A DNA stretch of 32,019 nt from Actinomycetaceae bacterium (GCA_017934115.1 JAGBKC010000082.1:1-32019), one strand, 5' to 3'. Counted from the stretch's first letter, positions 17,570 through 25,533 are shown. Made by a program: numbers and translations. Notes: generated by a model not told the origin, from the letters alone.

Positions 17570-19237
17570 ATGCGACTTGTAGTAGTAGGTGGTGTAGCTG
17601 GCGGAATGGGCTGCGCTGCGCGATATCGTCGTCTTGATGAATCAGCGGAAATCATTATTCTTGACCGTGGCAATTATGTTTCTTATGCCAATTGTGCACT
17701 TCCTTATCATGTGTCAGGTGCTGTACCGCGTGCGGCTCAGCTTGTCGTGCAAACACCGCAGACTCTTAAAGACTCCCTGAATCTTGATATTCGTTTGAAC
17801 TCAAATGTCACTGGTCTTAATGCTCAAGAGAAAAAAGTAAGTGTTGAAGGGCCAGAAGGTGCATACGAGCTTGAATATGATGAACTTGTTCTGGCGCCAG
17901 GTGCAGATGCAATTTTGCCGCCAATTCCAGGTGTTGATTCTTCGCGTGTAACAACATTACGTACGGTAGATGACGCTGTTCGTATGCGCGATAATGTTGA
18001 TAATGGAGCTAAAAAAGCGGTTGTTATTGGCGCTGGCTTTATTGGCCTTGAAGCAACGGAATCTCTTGCTTTGCGAGGTATGGAAGTTTCCCTCGTTGAA
18101 CTTGCTCCACACATTTTAGGTCCTGTTGAATCCGAAATAGCTTACGTTGTTCGTGAAGAGCTTGCTCATGCTGGCATACATGTGTATGAAGGTGTAGGAG
18201 TAGAAGCAATTGAAGTAGGGAATGAAAGCGATATTGTTGTTCTCGGTGACGGTACGCGCATTGAGGCTGACATTATTTTAATGAGCGCTGGTGTGCGCCC
18301 TGCAACTACTGCATTTGAGCGTGATGGCGTTGAATGTGAACGTGGCGCCATCAAAGTTGACGAGCATGGCCGTACATCTCTTGAGCATGTGTGGGCAGTT
18401 GGCGATGCAACATTGAGTAAAGATATTATTACAGGAACCCATCGAGTCGTTGCTTTGGCTGGTCCTGCTGCGCGTGCAGGTCGTTATGTTGCAGATGCTA
18501 TTTATGATATTGATTCTGCACGTGAAATCCCTGCTGCTGTTGGTACTGCAATCGTTTCAGTCGGTACACAGGGTGCGGGTATGACAGGTGCGAACAAGCG
18601 TACACTTGATGCTGCAGGTATCGATTACGAAACAATCCATCTTCATCCTTTCAATCATGTTTCTTGGTATCCAGATGCGCAAACTGTTCATCTTCTTGTG
18701 CATTTTGAGAAGAAGACAGGAAAGATTTTGGGTGCGCAAGCTGTTGGGCGTGCCGGTGTTGATAAGCGAATCGACCTTTTTGCTCAGGCAATTCGGGAAG
18801 GTAAAACAATTGCCGATATGATTGATCTTGATTTAACGTATTCGCCGCAATTTGGCATGCCAAAAGATCCTGTTATTATGGCTGGTCTGATTGGCGATAA
18901 TGTGTTGAATGGAAAATTAAAGCTTTGGCATGCAGAAGAGTTGGAAGAAGTTCAAAACAATGCACTTCTTCTCGATGTGCGTCGCAATGATGAATATGCA
19001 GGCGGTCATATCAAAGGGGCAATGAATATTCCGCACACTGAGCTTCGTGAACGTATTGATGAAGTAAAAGAGGCTGCTCAAGGAAAGCCAGTGCGTGTCC
19101 TATGTCAGGCAGGCATTCGCTCATATATTGCGCATCGCGTTCTTGAGGATGCTGGTTTTGATTCTGCCAGCCTTGATGGTGGTATGGATACGTTCATGCA
19201 GGTACGCGCTAACGAGCTTGATACTATAATGGAATGA
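17570..19237 (+). CDS. CoA-disulfide / persulfide reductase with C-terminal rhodanese domain
   Basis: This FAD- and NAD(P)H-dependent flavoenzyme has 555 residues. The N-terminal FAD fold starts VVVGGVAGGMGCAARYRRL; the redox cysteine is Cys42 in SYANCALPYHVSG, the single-Cys motif of CoA-disulfide reductases. A second dinucleotide fold is at VVIGAGFIGLEATESLA, and AVGDA marks the FAD end. Residues about 455-550 form a rhodanese domain (LLLDVRRNDEYAGGHIKGA) with catalytic Cys512 in VLCQAGIRS. The architecture matches CoADR-RHD enzymes that reduce CoA disulfide, polysulfide or CoA persulfide. Two CsoR-type operators lie in its promoter and a CsoR-family gene follows 34 bases later, suggesting sulfide/persulfide detoxification. 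The exact substrate is uncertain. Confidence 0.88.
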   Translation: MRLVVVGGVAGGMGCAARYRRLDESAEIIILDRGNYVSYANCALPYHVSGAVPRAAQLVVQTPQTLKDSLNLDIRLNSNVTGLNAQEKKVSVEGPEGAYELEYDELVLAPGADAILPPIPGVDSSRVTTLRTVDDAVRMRDNVDNGAKKAVVIGAGFIGLEATESLALRGMEVSLVELAPHILGPVESEIAYVVREELAHAGIHVYEGVGVEAIEVGNESDIVVLGDGTRIEADIILMSAGVRPATTAFERDGVECERGAIKVDEHGRTSLEHVWAVGDATLSKDIITGTHRVVALAGPAARAGRYVADAIYDIDSAREIPAAVGTAIVSVGTQGAGMTGANKRTLDAAGIDYETIHLHPFNHVSWYPDAQTVHLLVHFEKKTGKILGAQAVGRAGVDKRIDLFAQAIREGKTIADMIDLDLTYSPQFGMPKDPVIMAGLIGDNVLNGKLKLWHAEELEEVQNNALLLDVRRNDEYAGGHIKGAMNIPHTELRERIDEVKEAAQGKPVRVLCQAGIRSYIAHRVLEDAGFDSASLDGGMDTFMQVRANELDTIME

Positions 19238-19271
19238 TTCATTCCTTAAAGCTCGTTAAAGGAGGTATCTG

Positions 19272-19583
19272 ATGGAAGAGTCTGAGGAAGAAATCTTCAA
19301 TACGCGGTGTATTGAAACTTCCCAAGAGGATAAGCGCCGTATTATCAATCGATTAAAACGTGCACGGGGTCAACTTGATGCTGTTATTGAATCGGTAGAA
19401 GAAGGTAATACGTGCCGAGATGTTGTTACGCAGCTCGCTGCTGTATCAAAGGCTCTTGATAGGGCAGGATATGTTGTTATTGCAAGTGCAATGAAGAATT
19501 GCATGCGCGATGATACGGCAGATGATAAAGAGTTAGGTGCAACAACGGAAGATTTAGAAAAGCTTTTCTTAATGCTTGCATAA
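19272..19583 (+). CDS. CsoR-family repressor, CstR-like (persulfide sensing)
   Basis: This all-helical DUF156 repressor has 103 residues (DKRRIINRLKRARGQLDAVI, then TCRDVVTQLAAVSKALDRAG). CsoR copper sensors use Cys-His-Cys. Here Cys48 and Cys77 keep the 29-residue spacing of the two cysteines, but the histidine position (four before the second Cys) is Ala73. A Cys-Cys pair without the His is the CstR persulfide-sensor pattern. It lies directly behind the CoA-disulfide reductase-rhodanese gene, with a near-consensus AAAGGAGG site, and the promoter carries two matching palindromes. Autoregulated control by reactive sulfur is the likely role; sensing of another metal or electrophile cannot be excluded. 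Cys13 is an extra, non-family cysteine. Confidence 0.85.
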   Translation: MEESEEEIFNTRCIETSQEDKRRIINRLKRARGQLDAVIESVEEGNTCRDVVTQLAAVSKALDRAGYVVIASAMKNCMRDDTADDKELGATTEDLEKLFLMLA

Positions 19584-19595
19584 GTGTTAAGAAAA

Positions 19596-19638
19596 CCAGC
19601 TGTGCTGGTAAAAAAAGGCTCGCAAAAGTGAGTCAAGT
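19596..19638 (+). promoter_or_regulatory. Tandem hairpins between cstR-like gene and the Cys-rich gene
   Basis: ACCAGC-TGT-GCTGGT is a perfect stem followed by seven A, then GGCTCGC-AAAA-GTGAGTC, a stem with two wobble pairs. No T-run follows either, so they are not plus-strand terminators; they may be mRNA processing or stability elements. Confidence 0.3.
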
Positions 19639-19658
19639 TCAAGAGATAAGGAATGAAT

Positions 19659-19835
19659 ATGTGTTATCCAGTAAATTGCCCAAAGTGTGGTAAGACAACA
19701 TGGGGTGGCTGTGGTCAGCATGTTGATAGCGTTATGCGTAACGTACCAAAGAATCAGCAGTGCACATGCAACAACAATGCAGGTGGTTCTTCGTCATCTA
19801 ATGGTGGTATGTTTGGCAAGTTATTTGGTCGTTAA
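19659..19835 (+). CDS. Small cysteine-rich, probably zinc-binding protein
   Basis: This 58-residue protein reads MCYPVNCPKCGKTTWGGCGQ, then HVDSVMRNVPKNQQCTC and a Ser/Gly/Asn linker ending MFGKLFGR. I recall this pattern (CxKCGKTTWxGCGxHV) in small conserved proteins of many actinobacteria and some eukaryotes, with no settled function. Six cysteines and a His could hold zinc. An ATG at 19653 has no spacing from the AAGGA site, so 19659 is chosen. It lies 75 bases after the CstR-like gene and may share its transcript, which ends at the terminator at 19908. A link to sulfur or redox stress is inference from position. Confidence 0.72.
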   Translation: MCYPVNCPKCGKTTWGGCGQHVDSVMRNVPKNQQCTCNNNAGGSSSSNGGMFGKLFGR

Positions 19836-19907
19836 ACATTTACTAGTGAACGATATGTTTAATTCGTGATGCTTATGCATCCATTGCCAGTTTTCGTCTT
19901 TTCTGGC

Positions 19908-19938
19908 AAAGCCCTTGGGAAACCAGGGGCTTTTGTTT
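19908..19938 (+). terminator. Intrinsic terminator ending the sulfur-stress cluster
   Basis: AAAGCCCTTGG pairs with CCAGGGGCTTT (one T-G wobble) around GAAA, then TTTGTTTT. A second hairpin, TTGCCAG/CTGGCAA (19884-19909), sits immediately upstream and overlaps it, so the two could compete. Confidence 0.82.
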
Positions 19939-19991
19939 TACCTAAACTGTAGTGAATACTAAAAAAGCCTATTTTATTTGTGAAAGATCAA

Positions 19992-20050
19992 AGTGAAATT
20001 TGATTATTTGGAGTGAAATTTATTTTGCACATTCATATATTGATTATAAT
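19992..20050 (+). promoter_or_regulatory. Promoter region with a direct repeat, upstream of the 101-aa membrane protein
   Basis: A perfect -10 TATAAT lies at 20045-20050; the -35 is poor (TTTTGC-like near 20023). Just upstream, AGTGAAATTT occurs twice, at 19992 and 20012, a 20-base period close to two helical turns, suggesting a tandem activator site. Confidence 0.45.
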
Positions 20051-20091
20051 CAATGCGATAGTTATTTATAGTTCCATCTTGGAGAATAGAC

Positions 20092-20397
20092 GTGAAAAAG
20101 AGATTAAATAGTTCATGGATATTTCGTGCTTTTACTAATGCGTTTTCTGCTTGGCTTGGTGTGTTAGCATGCGGAATGTTTTATGCTTTTCTTATGACTG
20201 ATACTGGTAGAACCGAAGTTTTGTTTGGATCTGTCTTTTATGAGTCTCGACCTGTTGAGGAAGGAGAATTTGATATATTGTTCGGAGTTTCCTCTCTTCC
20301 TATTGCGTTTATTATTTATTTGATTATATTGTTTCTTTTTTTGATTGTGTCATATGTTATGCGGCATAAAAATAAGAATATAAATAATTCTTTATAA
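20092..20397 (+). CDS. Hypothetical two-helix membrane protein
   Basis: This 101-residue protein is not recognised. It starts at a GTG with GGAGAATAGAC upstream. Membrane helices lie at about residues 17-36 (FSAWLGVLACGMFYAFLM) and 68-90 (PIAFIIYLIILFLFLIVSYV), with basic ends inside. An outside loop of about 30 residues (DTGRTEVLFGSVFYESRPVE) joins them. It is monocistronic, with its own -10 box upstream and a bidirectional terminator after it. Confidence 0.65.
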   Translation: MKKRLNSSWIFRAFTNAFSAWLGVLACGMFYAFLMTDTGRTEVLFGSVFYESRPVEEGEFDILFGVSSLPIAFIIYLIILFLFLIVSYVMRHKNKNINNSL

Positions 20398-20410
20398 AAT
20401 TTTGCATATA

Positions 20411-20461
20411 AAAAATTGTAGAGAAAAAACAAGTTGTGATTATCTTTTCTCTACAATTTTT
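20411..20461. terminator. Perfect 17-bp bidirectional terminator
   Basis: AAAAATTGTAGAGAAAA at 20411-20427 pairs with its exact complement at 20445-20461 around a 17-base loop. Built-in A and T runs let it end both the plus-strand gene before it and the minus-strand lipoprotein gene after it. Confidence 0.82.
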
Positions 20462-20466
20462 ATGGG

Positions 20467-21504
20467 TTATTTTATTGTGATTTCTTTGTTGTTCTTGAAA
20501 AGAATAGGTGCTCCCATTTCTTTGCTGGTGAAACGCTGATAAGCTGCAGTTAGATAATTGTATACCTGCTCTTCTGAGGAAAAATAAATAGCTTGGTAAG
20601 GCGCATCAAAGGCAAGTTTTTCGACAAATACATAACCGTTATCATTGGGTAATAAAACTCCTGCGTGTCCAATGAAAAGAGCTTGATCTTCCTCATCTGC
20701 CATATGAACAGAAATAAGAGATGCTTTGTTATTGGAAAATGTTACTTTATTATTTTCCATCTGTTTTTTAATATGTCCTATATGTGTGTCTTTATTGGTT
20801 GTGAGTTCTGTTTTTGTTGCTAAGAAAAGCGTCGAAAACGTATTTTTCTCTTCTTGTGTTATGAATTCAAAAGGTGCTGTATTGATGGATGCTGTATCGG
20901 TTCCAAGGAACCAGTTAGCAGAATCGTCTTCAGTATCGCCGGAAAAGTCTACAGGAGTTAAATCAATTGAATCTTTAAGGAGTGTGAATGCTGTGATGCG
21001 ACAGTTTGTTCCACCAAAATCTGGATTTGCTTTTTCATGCAGTGCTGTTATGGCTGTGCTATCGTAACGAACCTGTTCTAATGTTGTTGTATCGTTGAGG
21101 AATTCATAATTAGTTACATTGTTGTAGTACAGCACTGATGTGAAGAACTTGCGAATTGAATCGCGTGAAATATTGTTATTGAGCAAAATGTTGCATAGAC
21201 GTTCTTGTTGTTGTGTAGAAACAAGGTTTGAAACTTCAACATTTTTTACATCGTCACTTAAGGTAAGAGTATCGGGTGTTTCGCTAGCTGTGTAGCTTTT
21301 AGCTTCTGGTTGTGCATCGGTGGTAACTGGATTGTTTTTTTGAGCCTCAGTAATGATCTCAGTGCATTCTTGCGTGTAGGCACTGGCAGATATACTTGCG
21401 CCTGTAGGTGTCGATGTCGGCATCGCGGTTGAGTTTGAATTAGAACATGATGCCAAAGAAAGAGATAAACTTGCAATGGCAAGGGTGGAAATAAGTTTTT
21501 TCAT
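20467..21504 (-). CDS. Hypothetical lipoprotein
   Basis: This 345-residue secreted lipoprotein starts at MKKLISTLAIASLSLSLASC, with the lipobox LASC directing lipid attachment at Cys20. A Ser/Thr-rich stretch (NSNSTAMPTSTPTGAS) tethers the mature part. The longer frame from 21570 ignores the AAAGGAG site seven bases before the ATG at 21504. I do not recognise a domain. The mature part contains a D/T-rich region and CNILLNNNISRDSIRKFF, and ends YLTAAYQRFTSKE. A possible promoter is TTTCCA-17-TATAAA upstream on the minus strand. It is divergent from the oligopeptidase gene. Confidence 0.78.
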   Translation of the reverse strand: MKKLISTLAIASLSLSLASCSNSNSTAMPTSTPTGASISASAYTQECTEIITEAQKNNPVTTDAQPEAKSYTASETPDTLTLSDDVKNVEVSNLVSTQQQERLCNILLNNNISRDSIRKFFTSVLYYNNVTNYEFLNDTTTLEQVRYDSTAITALHEKANPDFGGTNCRITAFTLLKDSIDLTPVDFSGDTEDDSANWFLGTDTASINTAPFEFITQEEKNTFSTLFLATKTELTTNKDTHIGHIKKQMENNKVTFSNNKASLISVHMADEEDQALFIGHAGVLLPNDNGYVFVEKLAFDAPYQAIYFSSEEQVYNYLTAAYQRFTSKEMGAPILFKNNKEITIK

Positions 21505-21600
21505 TTCATCTCCTTTGATTGTATTTGTTACATAGTTTATAGCTGGGGAGGTGGGGCATGGAAAAGGCACTCTAAGTCAGGTGGCTTTTGCATATAGATG

Positions 21601-21606
21601 TACAAT
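21601..21606 (+). promoter_or_regulatory. -10 box of a leaderless oligopeptidase promoter
   Basis: TACAAT is followed by six bases and ATG at 21613; no Shine-Dalgarno sequence precedes that ATG. The same geometry is seen at three other genes in the window. Confidence 0.45.
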
Positions 21607-21612
21607 GATTTT

Positions 21613-23718
21613 ATGAAAAATGCGTATCCACAGGCTAAAAGAATTCCTTCAGTTTCTACGTATCATAGTTATACGAAAGTTGATCATTATGAGTGGTTAC
21701 GTGAGCGTGATAAAGATGAAGACGTCCAAAAATTGATGGATGCAGAAAACGAGTGGACACGCCATCAAACAAGACATCTGAAAAATCTTCAAGAAGAATG
21801 TGTGAAAAGTTTGCTTTCGTTTATGGATGAAGATGATATATCAGTACCTGTACGCTATGGTGCTTACTGGTATGTAAAGCGCATGTTCAAAGGTAAAGAA
21901 TATCCTGTGCATTACCGCGTTCGCTATAGTGAGCAAAATCTGATGCCTGAAGATTTTTCTTTTGAAGATGCGCAACTGGTGTGTGATATCAATGAATTGG
22001 CTAAAGGAAACGATTTTTTTGATACAGCAAATTACCTTATTTCGCCGAATTCACAATATGCATGCCTTGGTATTGACACAAGTGGTGATGAACATTTTGA
22101 TATGCGTATATGGAATATAGAAACAGGTGAGGTTATTGATGGACAATTACGTGGTGTAGGTTATGGAGTGGCCTGGAGTGCTGATAGCTCATCGATTTTT
22201 TATGTACGTGTTAATGAGGCGTGGCGCGCTTTTCAAGTTTGGGTACACATCATCGGTGATGATATATCGCAAGATAAGCTCATTTTTGAAGAGAAAGATG
22301 TGCGTTTTGACGTTTCTTTAGAACCGTCGCGCTGTGGTGAACATGCAGTTATTCATTCTGCTTCTTCCACGAGTTCTGAGGTGTATCTCGTTGATGTGTG
22401 CCAACCATTTACTCCTCCGCTATGTGTGGCACCAAGGCAAGAAGGCTTAGACTACTTTGTTGAATGTGCAGGCGATCATCTTCTTATTGTTCATAATGCA
22501 CATGTGGAAGATTTTGAGCTTTCTTGTGCTCCTCTTTCTTCGTCAACTCCAGATGAATGGGAGTCGATAATGCGCCCGCGCGATGGTGAACGCATTATGT
22601 GGGTTGAAGCGTATCGTGATTTTTTCTGCGTTATTGTGCGTTCAGGTACTGTTCCTAGTTTGCGTGTATGTGAACGTCTTCAAAACTTCGATGGGAATGA
22701 TTTTCACAATATGTGGGGCGATATAAAGGAGATTCCTCATCCGCAAGGAGTCATTCATGAGATTGTGTCATATAATCGCGATTGGAATTCGCCGTATGTA
22801 CTTTATCGTGAAGAAGGGTTTATCGTTCCGCCTCGATATTGTTCTTATCATGTGGCTGCAGAGAAATTTTTGTGCGTAAAAGAACGACACTATGATGGTT
22901 TTTCTGTAGATGACTATCGAGTGGAGCGCGTGTGGGTGCAATCGAGCGATGGTATCTCTGTGCCAATGGATATCATTTGCTCTAAAGATGTCGTTAAAGG
23001 TGCTGATAATAAAGGTATTCTTTATGGATATGGAGCTTATGAAACATCGAACGACCCATATTTTTCTCCATTTTTCTTAACTCTTGCTCGCGCCGGATAT
23101 GTGATTGGATGGGCGCATGTTCGTGGTGGAGGAGAATATGGAAGACAATGGTATGAGAACGCAAAGAAGTTGAAGAAAAAAAATTCTTTTGAAGATTTTT
23201 ATTCTTGTGCTCGTTATCTTTATGCATCAGGGTGGGTGTATGAAGGTAAACTTGCTCTTCATGGGCGCAGCGCGGGCGGTTTACTTGTAGGTGCTGCCTT
23301 GAATATGCGTCCGAGTTATTTTGGTGCTGTTCTTGCTGGTGTTCCTTTTGTAGATGTGTTGACAACAATGACGAAACCGGAACTTCCTTTAACATGTGGA
23401 GAGTGGGAAGAATGGGGAAATCCTGTAGACAGTAAAGCTGTGTATGAATATATCCGTGAGTATTCACCTGTCGATAATGTGCAAGAAGGAGAGGCGTATC
23501 CACCTATGTTGGTTACGACGTCCACTGATGACGTGCGAGTGTCTTATGTAGAGCCGATGAAGTGGGTGCAGCGATTGCGTGCTGCCACATCTGCAGGAGC
23601 TGAAAATATACTGTTGAAAATCGATGATGGTGGCCACGGTGGTACGTCTGGCCGTTATGAGCGAATCAATGAGCATGCCTTTGAATGTGCCTGGCTGATA
23701 GATGTGCTTGATAATTAA
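21613..23718 (+). CDS. ptrB: Oligopeptidase B-type serine peptidase (family S9A)
   Basis: This 701-residue enzyme has a beta-propeller (about residues 70-420) and a C-terminal alpha/beta-hydrolase. The triad is visible: Ser553 in HGRSAGGLLVG, Asp640 in TDDVRVSYVEP, and His675 in DDGGHGG. YGYGAYETSNDPYF, AHVRGGGEYGRQWYE and LKKKNSFEDFY are the S9A hallmarks before the nucleophile. Such enzymes cut short peptides, typically after basic residues, in the cytosol; no signal peptide is seen. An ATG at 21598 would add five residues. I prefer 21613, where a TACAAT box lies six bases upstream. Confidence 0.88.
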   Translation: MKNAYPQAKRIPSVSTYHSYTKVDHYEWLRERDKDEDVQKLMDAENEWTRHQTRHLKNLQEECVKSLLSFMDEDDISVPVRYGAYWYVKRMFKGKEYPVHYRVRYSEQNLMPEDFSFEDAQLVCDINELAKGNDFFDTANYLISPNSQYACLGIDTSGDEHFDMRIWNIETGEVIDGQLRGVGYGVAWSADSSSIFYVRVNEAWRAFQVWVHIIGDDISQDKLIFEEKDVRFDVSLEPSRCGEHAVIHSASSTSSEVYLVDVCQPFTPPLCVAPRQEGLDYFVECAGDHLLIVHNAHVEDFELSCAPLSSSTPDEWESIMRPRDGERIMWVEAYRDFFCVIVRSGTVPSLRVCERLQNFDGNDFHNMWGDIKEIPHPQGVIHEIVSYNRDWNSPYVLYREEGFIVPPRYCSYHVAAEKFLCVKERHYDGFSVDDYRVERVWVQSSDGISVPMDIICSKDVVKGADNKGILYGYGAYETSNDPYFSPFFLTLARAGYVIGWAHVRGGGEYGRQWYENAKKLKKKNSFEDFYSCARYLYASGWVYEGKLALHGRSAGGLLVGAALNMRPSYFGAVLAGVPFVDVLTTMTKPELPLTCGEWEEWGNPVDSKAVYEYIREYSPVDNVQEGEAYPPMLVTTSTDDVRVSYVEPMKWVQRLRAATSAGAENILLKIDDGGHGGTSGRYERINEHAFECAWLIDVLDN

Positions 23719-23797
23719 AATGGATGTAAAATGACTAATGTTTGTCCGCAGGATATTAAAACAAAATGTATATACGTATAAAACAGTCAGGTAAACA

Positions 23798-25032
23798 ATG
23801 AAACGTTTTCGGGTAGCTTTTTTGCAGTTATTTTTGTTTTTACGATATCTGGGTGTTCATTGGTAAATAAGGATGTTGAAGAGCATCTTATTGATATGAA
23901 TGATATTGTTTTAAGTGATTATTTAGCTGTTCTTCCTATTTGTACAAATTGGAAATCTTCACGTTTAGGAACAATAGATTGCTATGAGATTTTCCTTAAA
24001 AATGATGGTTCATGGAATATGGTTTCTCATGGCTATATTCAGGGAACCGATCCCATGTGGCATGAAAATACGTTATATTTTTCTGATTTGAAACATGAAT
24101 ATATAATGAAAGATGGAAATACTCCAATTGTTCATGATTTAAAAAAGGAAGGACTCCTGCAAGACGCTGGTTCTGTATATTTTAATGACAAATTTGTATC
24201 ATTCTACAACTGGGGTTATAATGAGGAAGATTCTCAAGAAGAGGGTGAATATTCTTATGAAATGGTTGTAGTTGATAAAGAAAAAGCTGCCCGATATATT
24301 TTGCCGTTTTTCTTACTTGCTGATTCTCTTATATGTCATGGTCATCTTGTTTCTCTTGTGGAAACAAAAGTTAATGGCGAGGAAAAAGATCGAAGTGTAT
24401 ATAGTTTTTCCCTTGACGGAAAATATGAAAAAATACTAGAAGCGAAATATCCGTATATTGATGGTGTTAAACAAAAAATTGGTACGGAAAGCCATATTTT
24501 TCAATGTAACAATGATTCTGATGTTATGGGAATAGCGTATGTCGAAAATCCGAGTGTTGAAGAAGATGGAAGGAAAAATATAGATCTTATGATTGAAAAA
24601 TGGGATCTTGAACGTCATGAGTATTCCTTAATTCCGCTTCTTGAAGAGGATAATGAAAAATTTTCCATAAATGACGATTATGACTACCTTGAGGTTTTGA
24701 TTGTAGATGATTCTACTATGTATGCTCAACTTGGAATGCAAGGTCGCATAGCAAAAATTGATATTTCAACTGGAAAATTGCATTTACTTAATGAACCTTT
24801 ACAAACTGTTGATGATCAAGGAAATTATCATTACAATGTTTATTCAGATTATTTGCATGGAAAACTCTATCAATTTGTTGAAGACCCATACCGTGAAGAA
24901 GATCCATATTTACGTATAGTAGATGTGCATACGGGTAAAGTGTTGCAAAAAATAGAATATAAGGGATTGAACAAAGGAATAAGGAGTCTTTCGCCATTTT
25001 CTTTAGAGGTCAATCCGAGTGTGGCGAAATAA
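23798..25032 (+). pseudogene. Lipoprotein gene with a one-base frameshift in its signal peptide
   Basis: From ATG 23798 the frame gives MKRFRVAFLQLFLF and stops after 22 residues. In the -1 frame, ...FAVIFVFTISGCSLVNKDVEE runs on for nearly 400 residues to 25032. One extra T in the six-T run (23818-23823) would give MKRFRVAFFAVIFVFTISGC, a textbook lipoprotein signal with lipobox ISGC. The mature part has repeated strand-turn segments and many aromatic residues (SVYFNDKFVSFYNWG, RIAKIDISTGKLHLLNEP, LRIVDVHTGKVLQKIEY), suggestive of a beta-propeller. I do not recognise a family. Only a TTG inside the lipobox could start the intact frame, which would lose export. Mutation, slippage or sequencing error are all possible. 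Confidence 0.7.
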
Positions 25033-25080
25033 GCAGTGCATACCTTAAAGCGTTCTGTGCAACATCTCAAAGAGTTTTGA

Positions 25081-25109
25081 TTGCTAGCTAATAGGGAAAT
25101 AGGTAGAAT
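25081..25109 (+). promoter_or_regulatory. Promoter of tRNA-Ser
   Basis: TTGCTA and TAGAAT are spaced by exactly 17 bases. The -10 box ends seven bases before the mature tRNA 5' end, so the primary transcript may have little or no 5' leader. Confidence 0.6.
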
Positions 25110-25116
25110 AACGAAT

Positions 25117-25205
25117 GGTAACGTGTCCGAGCGGTCGAAGGTGCATCACTCGAAATGATGTGTGGTTAATAGCCACCGCGGGTTCAAATCCCGCCGTTAC
25201 CGCCA
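25117..25205 (+). tRNA. tRNA-Ser (anticodon CGA)
   Basis: The acceptor stem GGTAACG/CGTTACC is perfect, followed by G and an encoded CCA. The anticodon stem CATCA/TGATG holds the loop CTCGAAA, giving anticodon CGA (reads UCG). The long variable arm GTGGTTAATAGCCAC marks class II serine tRNA. The T stem GCGGG/CCCGC encloses TTCAAAT. A strong terminator follows at once. Confidence 0.95.
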
Positions 25206-25234
25206 AAAAGCCTTGTTTTTTGCAAGGCTTTTTT
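25205..25234 (+). terminator. Terminator of tRNA-Ser
   Basis: AAAAAGCCTTG pairs with CAAGGCTTTTT around a TTTTTTG loop, and the T-run ends the transcript. It begins at the last base of the tRNA CCA. The following bases to 25347 hold nothing recognisable. Confidence 0.88.
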
Positions 25235-25347
25235 ATGTGTAAATCTAAGATTTATGTGTATTACTTACATTTTAAGTGTAATGAATATATTGCGTTTATT
25301 AACTAAAAACTATATGTTTGCGGTTATGTTTTCCTTGAAAATAAGAA

Positions 25348-25527
25348 CTATTTTAATGGGTTAATGAAGTCAAAAATGAGGTCTGCAATATCGCCTATAC
25401 AAGAAAAGCAGTCATGATGAGAATCTTCATCTTTCTTTTTCTTGTTTTTCTTTTTGGTCTTGTTAGATGCGGTGTTTTCATTAAAATCTGATTCTTGAGG
25501 TTTGTTGCTGTTTTTGTCATCGATCAT
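25348..25527 (-). CDS. Small Lys-rich protein with CxxC motif
   Basis: This 59-residue product starts at MIDDKNSNKPQESDF, has a highly basic middle (KTKKKNKKKKDED), then HHDCFSCIGD and a hydrophobic end (IADLIFDFINPLK). It is not recognised. The HHxCxxC cluster could bind metal and the C-terminal helix might be membrane-associated. The longer frame from 25572 is possible, but the internal ATG has a perfect TATAAT (25534-25539) six bases upstream and no Shine-Dalgarno sequence. It sits behind the terminator of the rplI operon. Confidence 0.55.
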   Translation of the reverse strand: MIDDKNSNKPQESDFNENTASNKTKKKNKKKKDEDSHHDCFSCIGDIADLIFDFINPLK

Positions 25528-25533
25528 ATGTTT

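Noticed and set aside
22994..23503. A 169-residue minus-strand ORF inside the oligopeptidase gene
   Set aside because: It is opposite the catalytic domain, where the plus-strand protein is clearly conserved, and is His/Gln-rich shadow sequence.
25115..25306. An ORF on the plus strand beginning MVTCPSGRRCITRND
   Set aside because: It lies over the tRNA-Ser gene and its terminator; the reading frame is a by-product of the tRNA sequence.
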